From: Trachythela sp. YZ-2020
Taxonomy: Eukaryota; Cnidaria; Anthozoa; Malacalcyonacea; Clavulariidae
DNA: 64,000 nucleotides
Direction of reading: 5' to 3'
Assembly (NCBI GenBank): GCA_016169945.1
Contig: JADLSH010000174.1
Coordinates: 20,053 to 84,052, forward strand
Position numbers and translations under genes: made by a program. Position 1 is the first letter of the stretch. Each line of letters opens with the position of its first letter. Positions 39,572-55,000 of this stretch are shown piece after piece. The notes under the pieces are model-generated. The model was not told where the DNA came from. It did not search any database and saw only the letters and a program-made list of their open reading frames with translations.

Positions 39572-40012
39572 TCATGAACAACAATTTATAACACAAGAAC
39601 GACGCTTATGACAAAATGTTTTCCAAGTTCGTGGTCTATCAACATTAAAATATGAATAAAGTTTAGTTTTATAGTGTTTGTTAAGTTTAGATTTTAGAGA
39701 CTGAACTCTAGGAGAAGATTTAATTTCATCCGGCAGACTGTTCCATAGCGCTACAATTCTATTGAAAAATTGATTTCTGAATGATGATGTCCTGCAAATG
39801 TTTGGTCGATACGATACAGTAGAACTAAGGCGAGTTTGACGACGAGATGGATTGACTAGTATATAGTCATCAGGTTTTAAGTCATAATGTCCAACTTTAC
39901 ATTTGAGGAAAAAACAAATATCTTTTATCTCGAACCAGTATGGGACGGGAAGAATTTCAAGTTTCTTTAACCGGTCGGTGTAAGAGGAAGTGTAATCTCG
40001 AAGAATGTATTT
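39572..40012 (-). pseudogene. LINE-4 ORF2 C-terminal fragment
   Basis: A minus-strand frame of 147 codons with no start of its own, ending in TGA at 39,572-39,574. Reading from the truncation it gives KYILRDYTSSYTDRLKKL, LPVPYWFEIKD, a stretch with PSRRQTRLSS, then NQFFNRIVALWNSLPDEIK and KSKLNKHY. The YILRDY, YWFEI and WNSLPDEI blocks are the conserved C-terminal part of CR1/jockey-like RT proteins, after the catalytic core. The catalytic domains are absent because of 5' truncation. It is more like LINE-3 (FILSLPY, YWLEFLDL) than like LINE-1 or LINE-2, judging by eye only. Confidence 0.85.
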
Positions 40013-43000
40013 CGGATACCTTGGAGTACATTCGAATACCTTGGAGTACCTTGGGATATCTTTATGGTACCTTGGGATACCTTGGGGTACATTCGAGTAC
40101 CTTGGGATATCTTTATGGTACCTTGGGGTACCTTGGGATACCTTGGGGTACTTTCAGGTACCTTTAGGTATCTTGGGATATCTTTATTGTACCTTCGGAT
40201 ACCTTGGGGTACACTCAGGTACCTTGGGGTACCTTGGAATATCTTTATGGTACCTTGGGATACCTTGGGGTACACTCGAGTACATTGGGGTACCTTGGCA
40301 TATCTTTATGGTATCTTAGGATGCCTTGGGGTACATTCGAGTACCTTCCGGTACCTTGGGATATCTTTATGGTACCTTGGGATACGTTGGGGTACATTCA
40401 AGTACCTTGGGGTACCTTGGCATATCTTTATGGTACCTTGGGATACCTTGGGGTACATTCGAGTACCTTGGGGTACCTTGGGATATATTTATGGTACCTC
40501 GGGATACCTTGGGGTACATTCGAGTACCTTTGAATATCTTTATGGTACCTTGGGATACCTTGGGTTACATTCGAGTACCTTGGGGTACCTTGGGATAATC
40601 TTATGGTACCTTGGGATACCTTGGGGTACATTCGAGTACCTTGGGATAATTTTATGGTACCTTGGGATACCTTGGGGTACATTCGAGTACCTTGGGGTTC
40701 CTTGGGATATCTTTATGGTACTTTGGGATACCTTGGGGTACTTTCAGGTACCTTTGGGTACCTTGGGATATCATTATGGTACCTTGAGGTACATTCGAGT
40801 ACCTTGGGGTACCTTGGGATATCTTTATGGTACCTTGGGATACCTTTGGGTACATTCGAGTACCTTGGGGTACCTTGGGATATCTTTATGGTACCTTGGG
40901 ATACCTTGGGGTACATTTGAGTACCTTGGGGTACCTTGGGATGTCTTTATGTTACCTTGGGATGCCTTAGCGTATATTCGAATACCTTGCGGTACCTTGG
41001 GATATCTTTATGGTACCTTGGGATACCTTGGCGTACTTTCAGGTACCTTGGGGTACTTGGGATATTTTTATGGTACCTTGGGATACCTTGGGTTGCGTTG
41101 GGGTACATTCGAGTACCTTGGGGTACCTTGGGATATATTTATGGTACCTTGGGATACCTTGGGTTACATTCGAGTACTTTGGGGTACCTTGGGATAACTT
41201 TATGGTACCTTGGGGTACATTCGATTACCTTGGGGTACCTTGGGATATCTTTATGATACCTTGGGATACCTTGGGGTACATTCGAGTACCTCGGGATATC
41301 TTTATAGTACCTTGAGATAACTTGGGGGTACATTCGAGTACCTTGGGGTTCCTTGGGATATCTTGGCGTACTTTCAGGTACCTTGGGGTACTTGGGATAT
41401 CTTTATGGTACCTTGGGATAACTTGGGGTACTTTCAGGTACCTTTAGTTACCTTGGGATATCTTTATCGTACCTTGGGATACCTTGGGGTACACTCAGGT
41501 ACCTTGGGGTACCTTGGAATATCTTTATGGTACCTTGGGATACCTTGGGGTACACTCGAGTACCTTGGGGTACCTTGGCATATCTTTATGGTACCTTAGG
41601 ATGCCTTGGGGTACATTCGAGTACCTTCCGGTACGTTGGGATATCTTTATGGTACCTTGGGATACCTTGGGGTACATTCGAGTACCTTGGGGTACATTGG
41701 GATATATTTATGGTACCTCGGGATACCTTGGGGTACATTCGAGTACCTTGGGATATCTTTATGGTACCTTGGGATACCTTGGGTTACATTCGAGTACCTT
41801 GGGGTACCTTGGGATAATCTTATGGTACCTTGGGATACCTTGGGATACCTTGGGGTACATTCGAGTACCTTGGGATAATTTTATGGTACCTTGGGATACC
41901 TTGGGGTACATTCGAGTACCTTGGGGTTCCTTGGGATATCTTTATGGTACTTTGGGATACCTTGGGGTACTTTCAGGTACCTTTGGGTACCTTGGGATAT
42001 CATTATGGTACCTTGAGGTACATTCGAGTACCTTGGGGTACCTTGGGATATCTTTATGGTACCTTGGGATACCTTTGGGTACATTCGAGTACCTTGGGGT
42101 ACCTTGGGATATCTTTATGGTACCTTGGGATACCTTGGGGTACATTTGAGTACCTTGGGGTACCTTGGGATGTCTTTATGTTACCTTGGGATGCCTTAGC
42201 GTATATTCGAATACCTTGGAGTACCTTGGGATATCTTTATGGCACCTTGGGATACCTTGGGGTAGTTTCAGGTACCTTGGGGTACCTTGGGATATTTTAT
42301 GGTACCTTGGGATACGGTACATTCGTACCTTGGGATATATGGGATACCTTTACCTTGGGATATCTTTATGGTACCTTGGGATACCTTTGGTACATTCGGG
42401 TACCTTGGGATAACTTTATGGTACCTTGGGGTACCTTGGGGATATCTTTATGATACCTTGGATATCTTTATCTTGGGATATCTTTATGGTACCCTTTGGG
42501 TACCTTGGGATATCATTATGGTACCTTGAGGTACATTCGAGTACCTTGGGGTACCTTGGGATACCTTTATGGTACCTTGGGATACCTTTGGGTACATTCG
42601 AGTACCTTGGGGTACCTTGGGATATCTTTATGGTACCTTGGGATACCTTGGGGTACATTTGAGTACCTTGGGGTACCTTGGGATGTCTTTATGTTACCTT
42701 GGGATGCCTTAGCGTATATTCGAATACCTTGCGGTACCTTGGGATATCTTTATGGTACCTTGGGATACCTTGGCGTACTTTCAGGTACCTTGGGGTACTT
42801 GGGATATTTTTATGGTACCTTGGGATACCTTGGGTTGCGTTGGGGTACATTCGAGTACCTTGGGGTACCTTGGGATATATTTATGGTACCTTGGGATACC
42901 TTGGGTACATTCGAGTACCTTGGTATATCTTTATGGTACCTTGGGATACCTTTGGTTACATTCGAGTACTTTGGGGTACCTTGGGATAACTTTATGGTAC

Positions 43001-46000
43001 CTTGGGGTACATTCGATTACCTTGGGGTACCTTGGGATATCTTTATGATACCTTGGGATACCTTGGGGTACATTCGAGTACCTCGGGATATCTTTATAGT
43101 ACCTTGAGATAACTTGGGGTACATTCAGTACCTTGGGGTTCCTTGGGATATCTTGGCGTACTTTCAGGTACCTTGGGTTAACTTGGGATATCTTTATGGT
43201 ACCTTGGGATAACTTGGGTACTTTCAGGTACCTTTAGTTACCTTGGGATATCTTTATCGTACCTTGGGATACCTTGGGGTACACTCGAGTACCTTGGGGT
43301 ACCTTGGAATATATTTATGGTACCTTGGGATACCTTGGGGTACACTCGAGTACCTTGGGGTACCTTGGCATAACTTTATGGTACCTTAGGATGCCTTGGG
43401 GTACATTCGAGTACCTTGCGGTACCTTGGGATATCTTTATGGTACCTTGGGATACCTTGGGATACATTCGAGTACTTTGGGTACCTTGGGATATCTTTAT
43501 GGTATCTTGGGATACCTTGGCGTACTTTCGGGTTGCCTTGGGGTACATTCGAGTACCTTGGGGTACCTTGGGATATCTTTATGGTACCTTGGGATACCTT
43601 GGGGTACATTTGAGTACCTTGGGGTACCTTGGGATATCTTTATGTTACCTTGGGATGCCTTGCGTTACTTTCAGATACCTTGGTGTACCTTGGGATATCT
43701 TTATGGTACCTTGGGATACCTTGGTTGCCTTGGGGTACATTCGAGTACCTTGGGGTGCCTTGGGAAATATTTATGGTACCTTGGGATACCTTGGATACAT
43801 TCGAGTACCTTGGTATATCTTTATGGTACCTTGGGATACCTTGGGTTACATTCGAGTACCTTGGGGTACCTTGGGATAACTTTATGGTACCTTGGGGTAC
43901 ATTCGAGTACCTTAGGGTACCTTGGGATATCTTTATGGTACCTTGGGGTACCTTGGGGTACCTTGGGGTACATTCGAGTACCCTGGAGTACCTCGGGATA
44001 TCTTTATGGTAACATTGGATACCTTGGGGTGGTTTCAGTTACCTTGCGGTACCTTGGGATATCTCTATGGTACCATGGGATACCTTGGGGTACATTCGAG
44101 TACCTTGGGGTACCTTGGGATATCTTTATGATACCTTGGGATACCTTGGGGTACATTCGAGTACCTCGGGATATCTTTATAGTACCTTGGGATACCTTGG
44201 GTTACATTCGAGTACCTTGGGGTACCTTGGGATAACTTTATGGTACCTTGGGGTACATTCGAGTACCTTAGGGTACCCTGGGATATCTTTATGGTACCTT
44301 GGGGTACTTTGGGGTACATTCGAGTACCCTGGAGTACCTCGGGATATCTTTATGGTAACATTGGATACCTTGGGGTGGTTTCAATTACCTTGGGGTACCT
44401 TGGGATATCTCTATGGTACCATGGGATACCTTGGGGTACATTCGAGTACCTTGGGGTACCTTGGGATATCTTTATGATACCTTGGGATACCTTGGGGTAC
44501 ATTCGAGTACCTTGACGTACCTTGGGATATCTTTATGGTACCTTGGGATACCTTGGGTACATTTGAGGTACCTTGAGAATAGGATGTCTTTATGTTACCT
44601 TGGGATGCCTTAGCGTATATTCGAATACCTTGCGGTACCTTGGGATATCTTTATGGTACCTTGGGATACCTTGGCGTACTTTCAGGTACCTTGGGGTACT
44701 TGGGATATTTTTATGGTACCTTGGGATACCTTGGGTTGCGGTGGGGTACATTCGAGTACCTTGGGGTACCTTGGGATATATTTATGGTACCTTGGGATAC
44801 CTTGGGTACATTCGAGTACCTTGGTATATCTTTATGGTACCTTGGGATACCTTTGGTTACATTCGAGTACTTTGGGGTACCTTGGGATAACTTTATGGTA
44901 CCTTGGGGTACATTCGATTACCTTGGGGTACCTTGGGATATCTTTATGATACCTTGGGATACCTTGGGGTACATTCGAGTACCTCGGGATATCTTTATAG
45001 TACCTTGAGATAACTTGGGGGTACATTCGAGTACCTTGGGGTTCCTTGGGATATCTTGGCGTACTTTCAGGTACCTTGGGGTACTTGGGATATCTTTATG
45101 GTACCTTGGGATAACCTGGGGTACTTTCAGGTACCTTTAGTTACCTTGGGATATCTTTATCGTACCTTGGGATACCTTGGGGTACACTCAGGTACCTTGG
45201 GGTACCTTGGAATATCTTTATGGTACCTTGGGATACCTTGGGGTACACTCGAGTACCTTGGGGTACCTTGGCATATCTTTATGGTACCTTAGGATGCCTT
45301 GGGGTACATTCGAGTACCTTCCGGTACGTTGGGATATCTTTATGGTACCTTGGGATACCTTGGGGTACATTCGAGTACTTTGGGGTACCTTGGGATATCT
45401 TTATGGTATCTTGGGATACCTTGGCGTACTTTCAGGTTGCCTTGGGGTACATTCGAGTACCTTGGGGTACCTTGGGATATCTTTATGGTACCTTGGGATA
45501 CCTTGGGGTACATTTGAGTACCTTGGGGTACCTTGGGATGTCTTTATGTTACCTTGGGATGCCTTAGCGTATATTCGAATACCTTGCGGTACCTTGGGAT
45601 ATCTTTATGGTACCTTGGGATACCTTGGGTTGCCTTGGGGTACATTCGAGTACCTTGGGGTGCCTTGGGATATATTTATGGTACCTTGGGATACCTTGGA
45701 TACATTCGAGTACCTTGGTATATCTTTATGGTACCTTGGGATACCTTGGGTTACATTCGAGTACCTTGGGGTACCTTGGGATAACTTTATGGTAGCTTGG
45801 GGTACCTTGGGGTGCATTCGAGTGCCCTGGAGTACCTCGGGATATCTTTATGGTAACATTGGATACCTTGGGGTGGTTTCAGTTACCTTGGGGTACCTTG
45901 GGATATCTTTATGGTACCATGGGATACATTGGGGTACATTCGAGTACCTTGGGGTACCTTGGGATATCTTTATGATACCTTGGGATACCTTGGGGTACAT

Positions 46001-49000
46001 TCGAGTACCTCGGGATATCTTTATAGTACCTTGGGATACCTTGGGTTACATTCGAGTACCTTGGGGTACCTTGGGATAACTTTATGGTACCTTGGGGTAC
46101 ATTCGAGTACCTTAGGGTACCCTGGGATATCTTTATGGTACCTTGGGGTACTTTGGGGTACATTCGAGTACCCTGGAGTACCTCGGGATATCTTTATGGT
46201 AACATTGGATACCTTGGGGTGGTTTCAATTACCTTGGGGTACCTTGGGATATCTCTATGGTACCATGGGATACCTTGGGGTACATTCGAGTACCTTGGGG
46301 TACCTTGGGATATCTTTATGATACCTTGGGATACCTTGGGGTACATTCGAGTACCTCGAGGTACCTTGGGATATCTTTATGGTACCTTGGGATACCTTGG
46401 GGTACATTTGAGTACCTTGGGGTACCTTGGGATGTCTTTATGTTACCTTGGGATGCCTTAGCGTATATTCGAATACCTTGCGGTACCTTGGGATATCTTT
46501 ATGGTACCTTGGGATACCTTGGCGTACTTTCAGGTACCTTGGGGTACTTGGGATATTTTTATGGTACCTTGGGATACCTTGGGTTGCGTTGGGGTACATT
46601 CGAGTACCTTGGGGTACCTTGGGATATATTTATGGTACCTTGGGATACCTTGGGTACATTCGAGTACCTTGGTATATCTTTATGGTACCTTGGGATACCT
46701 TTGGTTACATTCGAGTACTTTGGGGTACCTTGGGATAACTTTATGGTACCTTGGGGTACATTCGATTACCTTGGGTACCTTGGGATATCTTTATGATACC
46801 TTGGGATACCTTGGGGTACATTCGAGTACCTCGGGATATCTTTATAGTACCTTGAGATAACTTGGGGGTACATTCGAGTACCTTGGGGTTCCTTGGGATA
46901 TCTTGGCGTACTTTCAGGTACCTTGGGGTACTTGGGATATCTTTATGGTACCTTGGGATAACTTGGGGTACTTTCAGGTACCTTTAGTTACCTTGGGATA
47001 TCTTTATCGTACCTTGGGATACCTTGGGGTACACTCAGGTACCTTGGGGTACCTTGGAATATCTTTATGGTACCTTGGGATACCTTGGGGTACACTCGAG
47101 TACCTTGGGGTACCTTGGCATATCTTTATGGTACCTTAGGATGCCTTGGGGTACATTCGAGTACCTTCCGGTACGTTGGGATATCTTTATGGTACCTTGG
47201 GATACCTTGGGGTACATTCGAGTACTTTGGGGTACCTTGGGATATCTTTATGGTATCTTGGGATACCTTGGCGTACTTTCAGGTTGCCTTGGGGTACATT
47301 CGAGTACCTTGGGGTACCTTGGGATATCTTTATGGTACCTTGGGATACCTTGGGGTACATTTGAGTACCTTGGGGTACCTTGGGATGTCTTTATGTTACC
47401 TTGGGATGCCTTAGCGTATATTCGAATACCTTGCGGTACCTTGGGATATCTTTATGGTACCTTGGGATACCTTGGGTTGCCTTGGGGTACATTCGAGTAC
47501 CTTGGGGTGCCTTGGGAAATATTTATGGTACCTTGGGATACCTTGGATACATTCGAGTACCTTGGTATATCTTTATGGTACCTTGGGATACCTTGGGTTA
47601 CATTCGAGTACCTTGGGGTACCTTGGGATAACTTTATGGTAGCTTGGGGTACCTTGGGGTGCATTCGAGTACCCTGGAGTACCTCGGGATATCTTTATGG
47701 TAACATTGGATACCTTGGGGTGGTTTCAGTTACCTTGCGGTACCTTGGGATATCTCTATGGTACCATGGGATACCTTGGGGTACATTCGAGTACCTTGGG
47801 GTACCTTGGGATATCTTTATGATACCTTGGGATACCTTGGGGTACATTCGAGTACCTCGGGGTACCTTGGGATATCTTTATGGTACCTTGGGATACCTTG
47901 GTGTACATTTGAGTACCTTGGGGTACCTTGGGATGTCTTTATGTTACCTTGGGATGCCTTAGCGTATATTCGAATACCTTGCGGTAGCTTGAGATATCTT
48001 TATGGTACCTTGGGATACCTTGGCGTACTTTCAGGTACCTTGGGGTACTTGGGATATTTTTATGGTACCTTGGGATACCTTGGGTTGCGTTGGGGTACAT
48101 TCGAGTACCTTGGGGTACCTTGGGATATATTTATGGTACCTTGGGATACCTTGGGTACATTCGAGTACCTTGGTATATCTTTATGGTACCTTGGGATACC
48201 TTTGGTTACATTCGAGTACTTTGGGGTACCTTGGGATAACTTTATGGTACCTTGGGGTACATTCGATTACCTTGGGGTACCTTGGGATATCTTTATGATA
48301 CCTTGGGATACCTTGGGGTACATTCGAGTACCTCGGGATATCTTTATAGTACCTTGAGATAACTTGGGGGTACATTCGAGTACCTTGGGGTTCCTTGGGA
48401 TATCTTGGCGTACTTTCAGGTACCTTGGGGTACTTGGGATATCTTTATGGTACCTTGGGATAACTTGGGGTACTTTCAGGTACCTTTAGTTACCTTGGGA
48501 TATCTTTATCGTACCTTGGGATACCTTGGGGTACACTCAGGTACCTTGGGGTACCTTGGAATATCTTTATGGTACCTTGGGATACCTTGGGGTACACTCG
48601 AGTACCTTGGGGTACCTTGGCATATCTTTATGGTACCTTAGGATGCCTTGGGGTACATTCGAGTACCTTCCGTTACGTTGGGATATCTTTATGGTACCCT
48701 GGGATACCTTGGGGTACATTCGAGTACTTTGGGGTACCTTGGGATATCTTTATGGTACCTTGGGATACCTTGGCGTACTTTCAGGTTGCCTTGGGGTACA
48801 TTCGAGTACCTTGGGGTACCTTGGGATATCTTTATGGTACCCTGGGATACCTTGGGGTACATTTGAGTACCTTGGGGTACCTTGGGATATCTTTATGGTA
48901 CCTTGGGATGCCTTAGCGTATATTCGAATACCTTGCGGTACCTTGGGATATCTTTATGGTACCTTGGGATACCTTGGGTTGCCTTGGGGTACATTCGAGT

Positions 49001-52000
49001 AATTTGGGGTGCCTTGGGAAATATTTATGGTACCTTGGGATACCTTGGATACATTCGAGTACCTTGGTATATCTTTATGGTACCTTGGGATACCTTGGGT
49101 TACATTCGAGTACCTTGGGGTACCTTGGGATAACTTTATGGTACCTTGGGGTACATTCGAGTACCTTAGGGTACCTTGGGATATCTTTATGGTACCTTGG
49201 GGTACCTTGGGGTACATTCGAGTACCCTGGAGTACCTCGGGATATCTTTATGGTAACATTGGATACCTTGGGGTGGTTTCAGTATCCTTGCGGTACCTTG
49301 GGCTATCTCTATGGTACCATGGGATACCTTGGGGTACATTCGAGTACCTTGGGGTACCTTGGGATATCTTTATGATACCTTGGGATACCTTGGGGTACAT
49401 TCGAGTACCTCGGGATATCTTTATAGTACCTTGAGATAATTGGGGGTACATTCGAGTACCTTGGGGTTCCTTGGGATAACTTTATGGTACCTTGGGGTAC
49501 ATTCGAGTACCTTAGGGTACCCTGGGATATCTTTATGGTACCTTGGGGTTCTTTGGGGTACTTTCAGTACCTGGAGTACCTCGGGATATCTTTATGGTAA
49601 CATTGGATACCTTGGGGTGGTTTCAATTACCTTGGGGTACCTTGGGATATCTCTATGGTACCATGGGATACCTTGGGGTACATTCGAGTACCTTGGGGTA
49701 CCTTGGGATATCTTTATGATACCTTGGGATACCTTGGGGTACATTCGAGTACCTCGGGATATCTTTATAGTACCTTGAGATAATTGGGGGTACATTCGAG
49801 TACCTTGGGGTTCCTTGGGATATCTTGGCGTACTTTCAGGTACCTTGGGGTACTTGGGATATCTTTATGGTACCTTGGGGTACCTTGGGGTACCTTGGGG
49901 TACCTTTGGGGTACCTTGGGTACCTTTAAATACCTTGGGATATCTTTATGGTACCTTGGGATACCTTGGGGGACACTCAGGTACCTTGGGGTACCTTGGA
50001 ATATCTTTATGGTACCTTGGGATACCTTGGGGTACACTCGAGTACCTTGGCGTACCTTGGCATATCTTTATGGTACCTTAGGATGCCTTGGGGTACATTC
50101 GAGTACCTTCCGGTACGTTGGGATATCTTTATGGTACCTTGGGATACCTTGGGGTACATTCGAGTACTTTGGGGTACCTTGGGATATCTTTATGGTACCT
50201 TGGGATACCTTGGCGTACTTTCAGGTTGCCTTGGGGTACATTCGAGTACCTTGGGGTACCTTGGGATATCTTTATGGTACCTTGGGATACCTTGGGGTAC
50301 ATTTGAGTACCTTGGGGTACCTTGGGATGTCTTTATGTTACCTTGGGATGCCTTAGCGTATATTCGAATACCTTGCGGTACCTTGGGATATCTTTATGGT
50401 ACCTTGGGATACCTTGGCGTACTTTCAGGTACCATGGGGTACTTGGGATATTTTTATGGTACCTTGGGATACCTTGGGTTGCCTTGGGGTACATTCGAGT
50501 ACCTTGGGGTACCTTGGGATATATTTATGGTACCTTGGGATACCTTGGGGTACATTCGAGTACCTTGGGGTACCTTGGGATATCTTTATGATACCTTGGG
50601 ATACCTTGGGGTACAAGCGAGTACCTCGGGATATCTTTATAGTACCTTGAGATAATTGGGGGTACATTCGAGTACCTTGGGGTTCCCTGGGATATCTTGG
50701 CGTACTTTCAGGTACCTTGGGGTACTTGGGATATCTTTATGGTACCTTGGGGTACCTTGGGGTACTTTCAGGTACCTTTAAATACCTTGGGATATCTTTA
50801 TGGTACCTTGGGATACCTTGGGGTACACTCAGGTACCTTGGGGTACCTTGGAATACCTTTATGGTACCTTGGGATACCTTGGGGTACACTCGAGTACCTT
50901 GGCGTACCTTGGCATATCTTTATGGTACCTTAGGATGCCTTGGGGTACATTCGAGTACCTTCCGGTACGTTGGGATATCTTTATGGTACCTTGGGATACC
51001 TTGGGGTACATTCGGGTACTTTGGGGTACCTTGGGATATCTTTATGGTACCTTGGGATACCTTGGGTTGCGTTGGGGTACATTCGAGTACCTTGGGGTAC
51101 CTTGGGATATATTTATGGTACCTTGGGATACCTTGGGTACATTCGAGTACCTTGGTATATCTTTATGGTACCTTGGGATACCTTTGGTTACATTCGAGTA
51201 CTTTGGGGTACCTTGGGATAACTTTATGGTACCTTGGGGTACATTCGATTACCTTGGGGTACCTTGGGATATCTTTATGATACCTTGGGATACCTTGGGG
51301 TACATTCGAGTACCTCGGGATATCTTTATAGTACCTTGAGATAACTTGGGGGTACATTCGAGTACCTTGGGGTTCCTTGGGATATCTTGGCGTACTTTCA
51401 GGTACCTTGGGGTACTTGGGATATCTTTATGGTACCTTGGGATAACTTGGGGTACTTTCAGGTACCTTTAGTTACCTTGGGATATCTTTATCGTACCTTG
51501 GGATACCTTGGGGTACACTCAGGTACCTTGGGGTACCTTGGAATATCTTTATGGTACCTTGGGATACCTTGGGGTACACTCGAGTACCTTGAGGTACCTT
51601 GAGATATATTTATGGTACCTTAGGATGCCTTGGGGTACATTCGAGTACCTTGCGTTACGTTGGGATATCTTTATGGTACCTGGGATACCTTGGGGTACAT
51701 TCGAGTACTTTGGGGTACCTTGGGATATCTTTATGGTACCTTGGGATACCTTGGCGTACTTTCAGGTTGCCTTGGGGTACATTCGAGTACCTTGGGGTAC
51801 CTTGGGATATCTTTATGGTACCCTGGGATACCTTGGGGTACATTTGAGTACCTTGGGGTACCTTGGGATGTCTTTATGTTACCTTGGGATGCCTTAGCGT
51901 ATATTCGAATACCTTGCGGTACCTTGGGATATCTTTATGGTACCTTGGGATACCTTGGGTTGCCTTGGGGTACATTCGAGTAATTTGGGGTGCCTTGGGA

Positions 52001-55000
52001 AATATTTATGGTACCTTGGGATACCTTGGATACATTCGAGTACCTTGGTATATCTTTATGGTACCTTGGGATACCTTGGGTTACATTCGAGTACCTTGGG
52101 GTACCTTGGGATAACTTTATGGTACCTTGGGGTACATTCGAGTACCTTAGGGTACCTTGGGATATCTTTATGGTACCTTGGGGTACCTTGGGGTACATTC
52201 GAGTACCCTGGAGTACCTCGGGATATCTTTATGGTAACATTGGATACCTTGGGGTGGTTTCAGTATCCTTGCGGTACCTTGGGCTATCTCTATGGTACCA
52301 TGGGATACCTTGGGGTACATTCGAGTACCTTGGGGTACCTTGGGATATCTTTATGATACCTTGGGATACCTTGGGGTACATTCGAGTACCTCGGGATATC
52401 TTTATAGTACCTTGAGATAATTGGGGGTACATTCGAGTACCTTGGGGTTCCTTGGGATAACTTTATGGTACCTTGGGGTACATTCGAGTACCTTAGGGTA
52501 CCCTGGGATATCTTTATGGTACCTTGGGGTACTTTGGGGTACATTCGAGTACCCTGGAGTACCTCGGGATATCTTTATGGTAACATTGGATACCTTGGGG
52601 TGGTTTCAATTACCTTGGGGTACCTTGGGATATCTCTATGGTACCATGGGATACCTTGGGGTACATTCGAGTACCTTGGGGTACCTTGGGATATCTTTAT
52701 GATACCTTGGGATACCTTGGGGTACATTCGAGTACCTCGGGATATCTTTATAGTACCTTGAGATAATTGGGGGTACATTCGAGTACCTTGGGGTTCCTTG
52801 GGATATCTTGGCGTACTTTCAGGTACCTTGGGGTACTTGGGATATCTTTATGGTACCTTGGGGTACCTTGGGGTACCTTGGGGTACTTTCAGGTACCTTT
52901 AAATACCTTGGGATATCTTTATGGTACCTTGGGATACCTTGGGGTACACTCAGGTACCTTGGGGTACCTTGGAATATCTTTATGGTACCTTGGGATACCT
53001 TGGGTACACTCAGTACCTTGGCGTACCTTGGCATATCTTTATGGTACCTTAGGATGCCTTGGGGTACATTCGAGTACCTTCCGGTACGTTGGGATATCTT
53101 TATGGTACCTTGGGATACCTTGGGGTACATTCGAGTACTTTGGGGTACCTTGGGATATCTTTATGGTACCTTGGGATACCTTGGCGTACTTTCAGGTTGC
53201 CTTGGGGTACATTCGAGTACCTTGGGGTACCTTGGGATATCTTTATGGTACCTTGGGATACCTTGGGGTACATTTGAGTACCTTGGGGTACCTTGGGATG
53301 TCTTTATGTTACCTTGGGATGCCTTAGCGTATATTCGAATACCTTGCGGTACCTTGGGATATCTTTATGGTACCTTGGGATACCTTGGCGTACTTTCAGG
53401 TACCATGGGGTACTTGGGATATTTTTATGGTACCTTGGGATACCTTGGGTTGCCTTGGGGTACATTCGAGTACCTTGGGGTACCTTGGGATATATTTATG
53501 GTACCTTGGGATACCTTGGGGTACATTCGAGTACCTTGGGGTACCTTGGGATATCTTTATGATACCTTGGGATACCTTGGGGTACAAGCGAGTACCTCGG
53601 GATATCTTTATAGTACCTTGAGATAATTGGGGGTACATTCGAGTACCTTGGGGTTCCCTGGGATATCTTGGCGTACTTTCAGGTACCTTGGGGTACTTGG
53701 GATATCTTTATGGTACCTTGGGGTACCTTGGGGTACTTTCAGGTACCTTTAAATACCTTGGGATATCTTTATGGTACCTTGGGATACCTTGGGGTACACT
53801 CAGGTACCTTGGGGTACCTTGGAATACCTTTATGGTACCTTGGGATACCTTGGGGTACACTCGAGTACCTTGGCGTACCTTGGCATATCTTTATGGTACC
53901 TTAGGATGCCTTGGGGTACATTCGAGTACCTTCCGGTACGTTGGGATATCTTTATGGTACCTTGGGATACCTTGGGGTACTTTCAGTTACCTTGGGGGTA
54001 CCTTGGGATACCTTTATGGTACCTTGGGATACCTTGGCGTACTTTCAGGTACCTTGGGGTACATTCGAGTACCTTGGGGTACCTTGGGATATCTTTATGG
54101 TACCTTGGGATACCTTGGGGTACATTTGAGTACCTTGGGGTACCTTGGGATGTCTTTATGTTAACTTGGGATGCCTTAGCGTATATTCGAATACCTTGCG
54201 GTACCTTGGATATCTTTATGGTACCTTGGGATACCTTGGCGTACTTTCAGGTACCTTGGGGTACTTGGGATATTTTTATGGTACCTTGGGATACCTTGGG
54301 TTGCCTTGGGGTACATTCGAGTACCTTGGGGTACCTTGGGATATATTTATGGTACCTTGGGATACCTTGGGTACATTCGAGTACCTTGGTATATCTTTAT
54401 GGTACCTTGGGATACCTTGGGTTACATTCGAGTACCTTGGGGTACGTTGGGATAACTTTATGGTACCCTGGGGTACATTCGAGTACCTTAGGGTACCTTG
54501 GGATATCTTTATGGTACCTTGGGGTACCTTGGGGTACATTCGAGTACCCTGGAGTACCTCGGGATATCTTTATGGTAACATTGGATACCTTGGGGTGGTT
54601 TCAGTTACCTTGGGGTACCTTGGGATATCTCTATGGTACCATGGGATACCTTGGGGTACATTCGAGTACCTTGGGGTACCTTGGGATATCTTTATGATAC
54701 CTTGGGATACCTTGGGGTACATCCGAGTACCTCGGGATATCTTTATAGTACCTTGAGATAACTTGGGGGTACATTCGAGTACCTTGGGGTACCTTGGGAT
54801 ATCTTTATGATACCTTGGGATACCTTGGGGTACATTCGAGTACCTCGGGATATCTTTATAGTACCTTGAGATAATTGGGGGTACATTCGAGTACCTTGGG
54901 GTTCCTTGGGATATCTTGGCGTACTTTCAGGTACCTTGGGGTACTTGGGATATCTTTATGGTACCTTGGGGTACCTTGGGGTACCTTGGGGTACTTTGGG

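Larger units (their letters stand above)
39269..40012 (-). mobile_element. LINE-4: 3' fragment of a non-LTR retrotransposon
   Basis: A 744-bp minus-strand insertion, the only transposon in S2. Its 3' end is AATAAA running into a short A tail (plus-strand T run from 39,269). Then come a 3' UTR of about 290 bp with a TA/CA-rich microsatellite and the last ~147 codons of ORF2. The 5' end is truncated within the RT C-terminal region, directly against satellite (CGGATACCTTGG). The A-rich tail and 5' truncation are typical of LINE insertion by target-primed reverse transcription. Confidence 0.88.

Noticed and set aside
39411..39596. 61-codon minus frame rich in Met, Tyr, Val and Cys
   Set aside because: It is a translation of the TA/CA microsatellite in the LINE-4 3' UTR.
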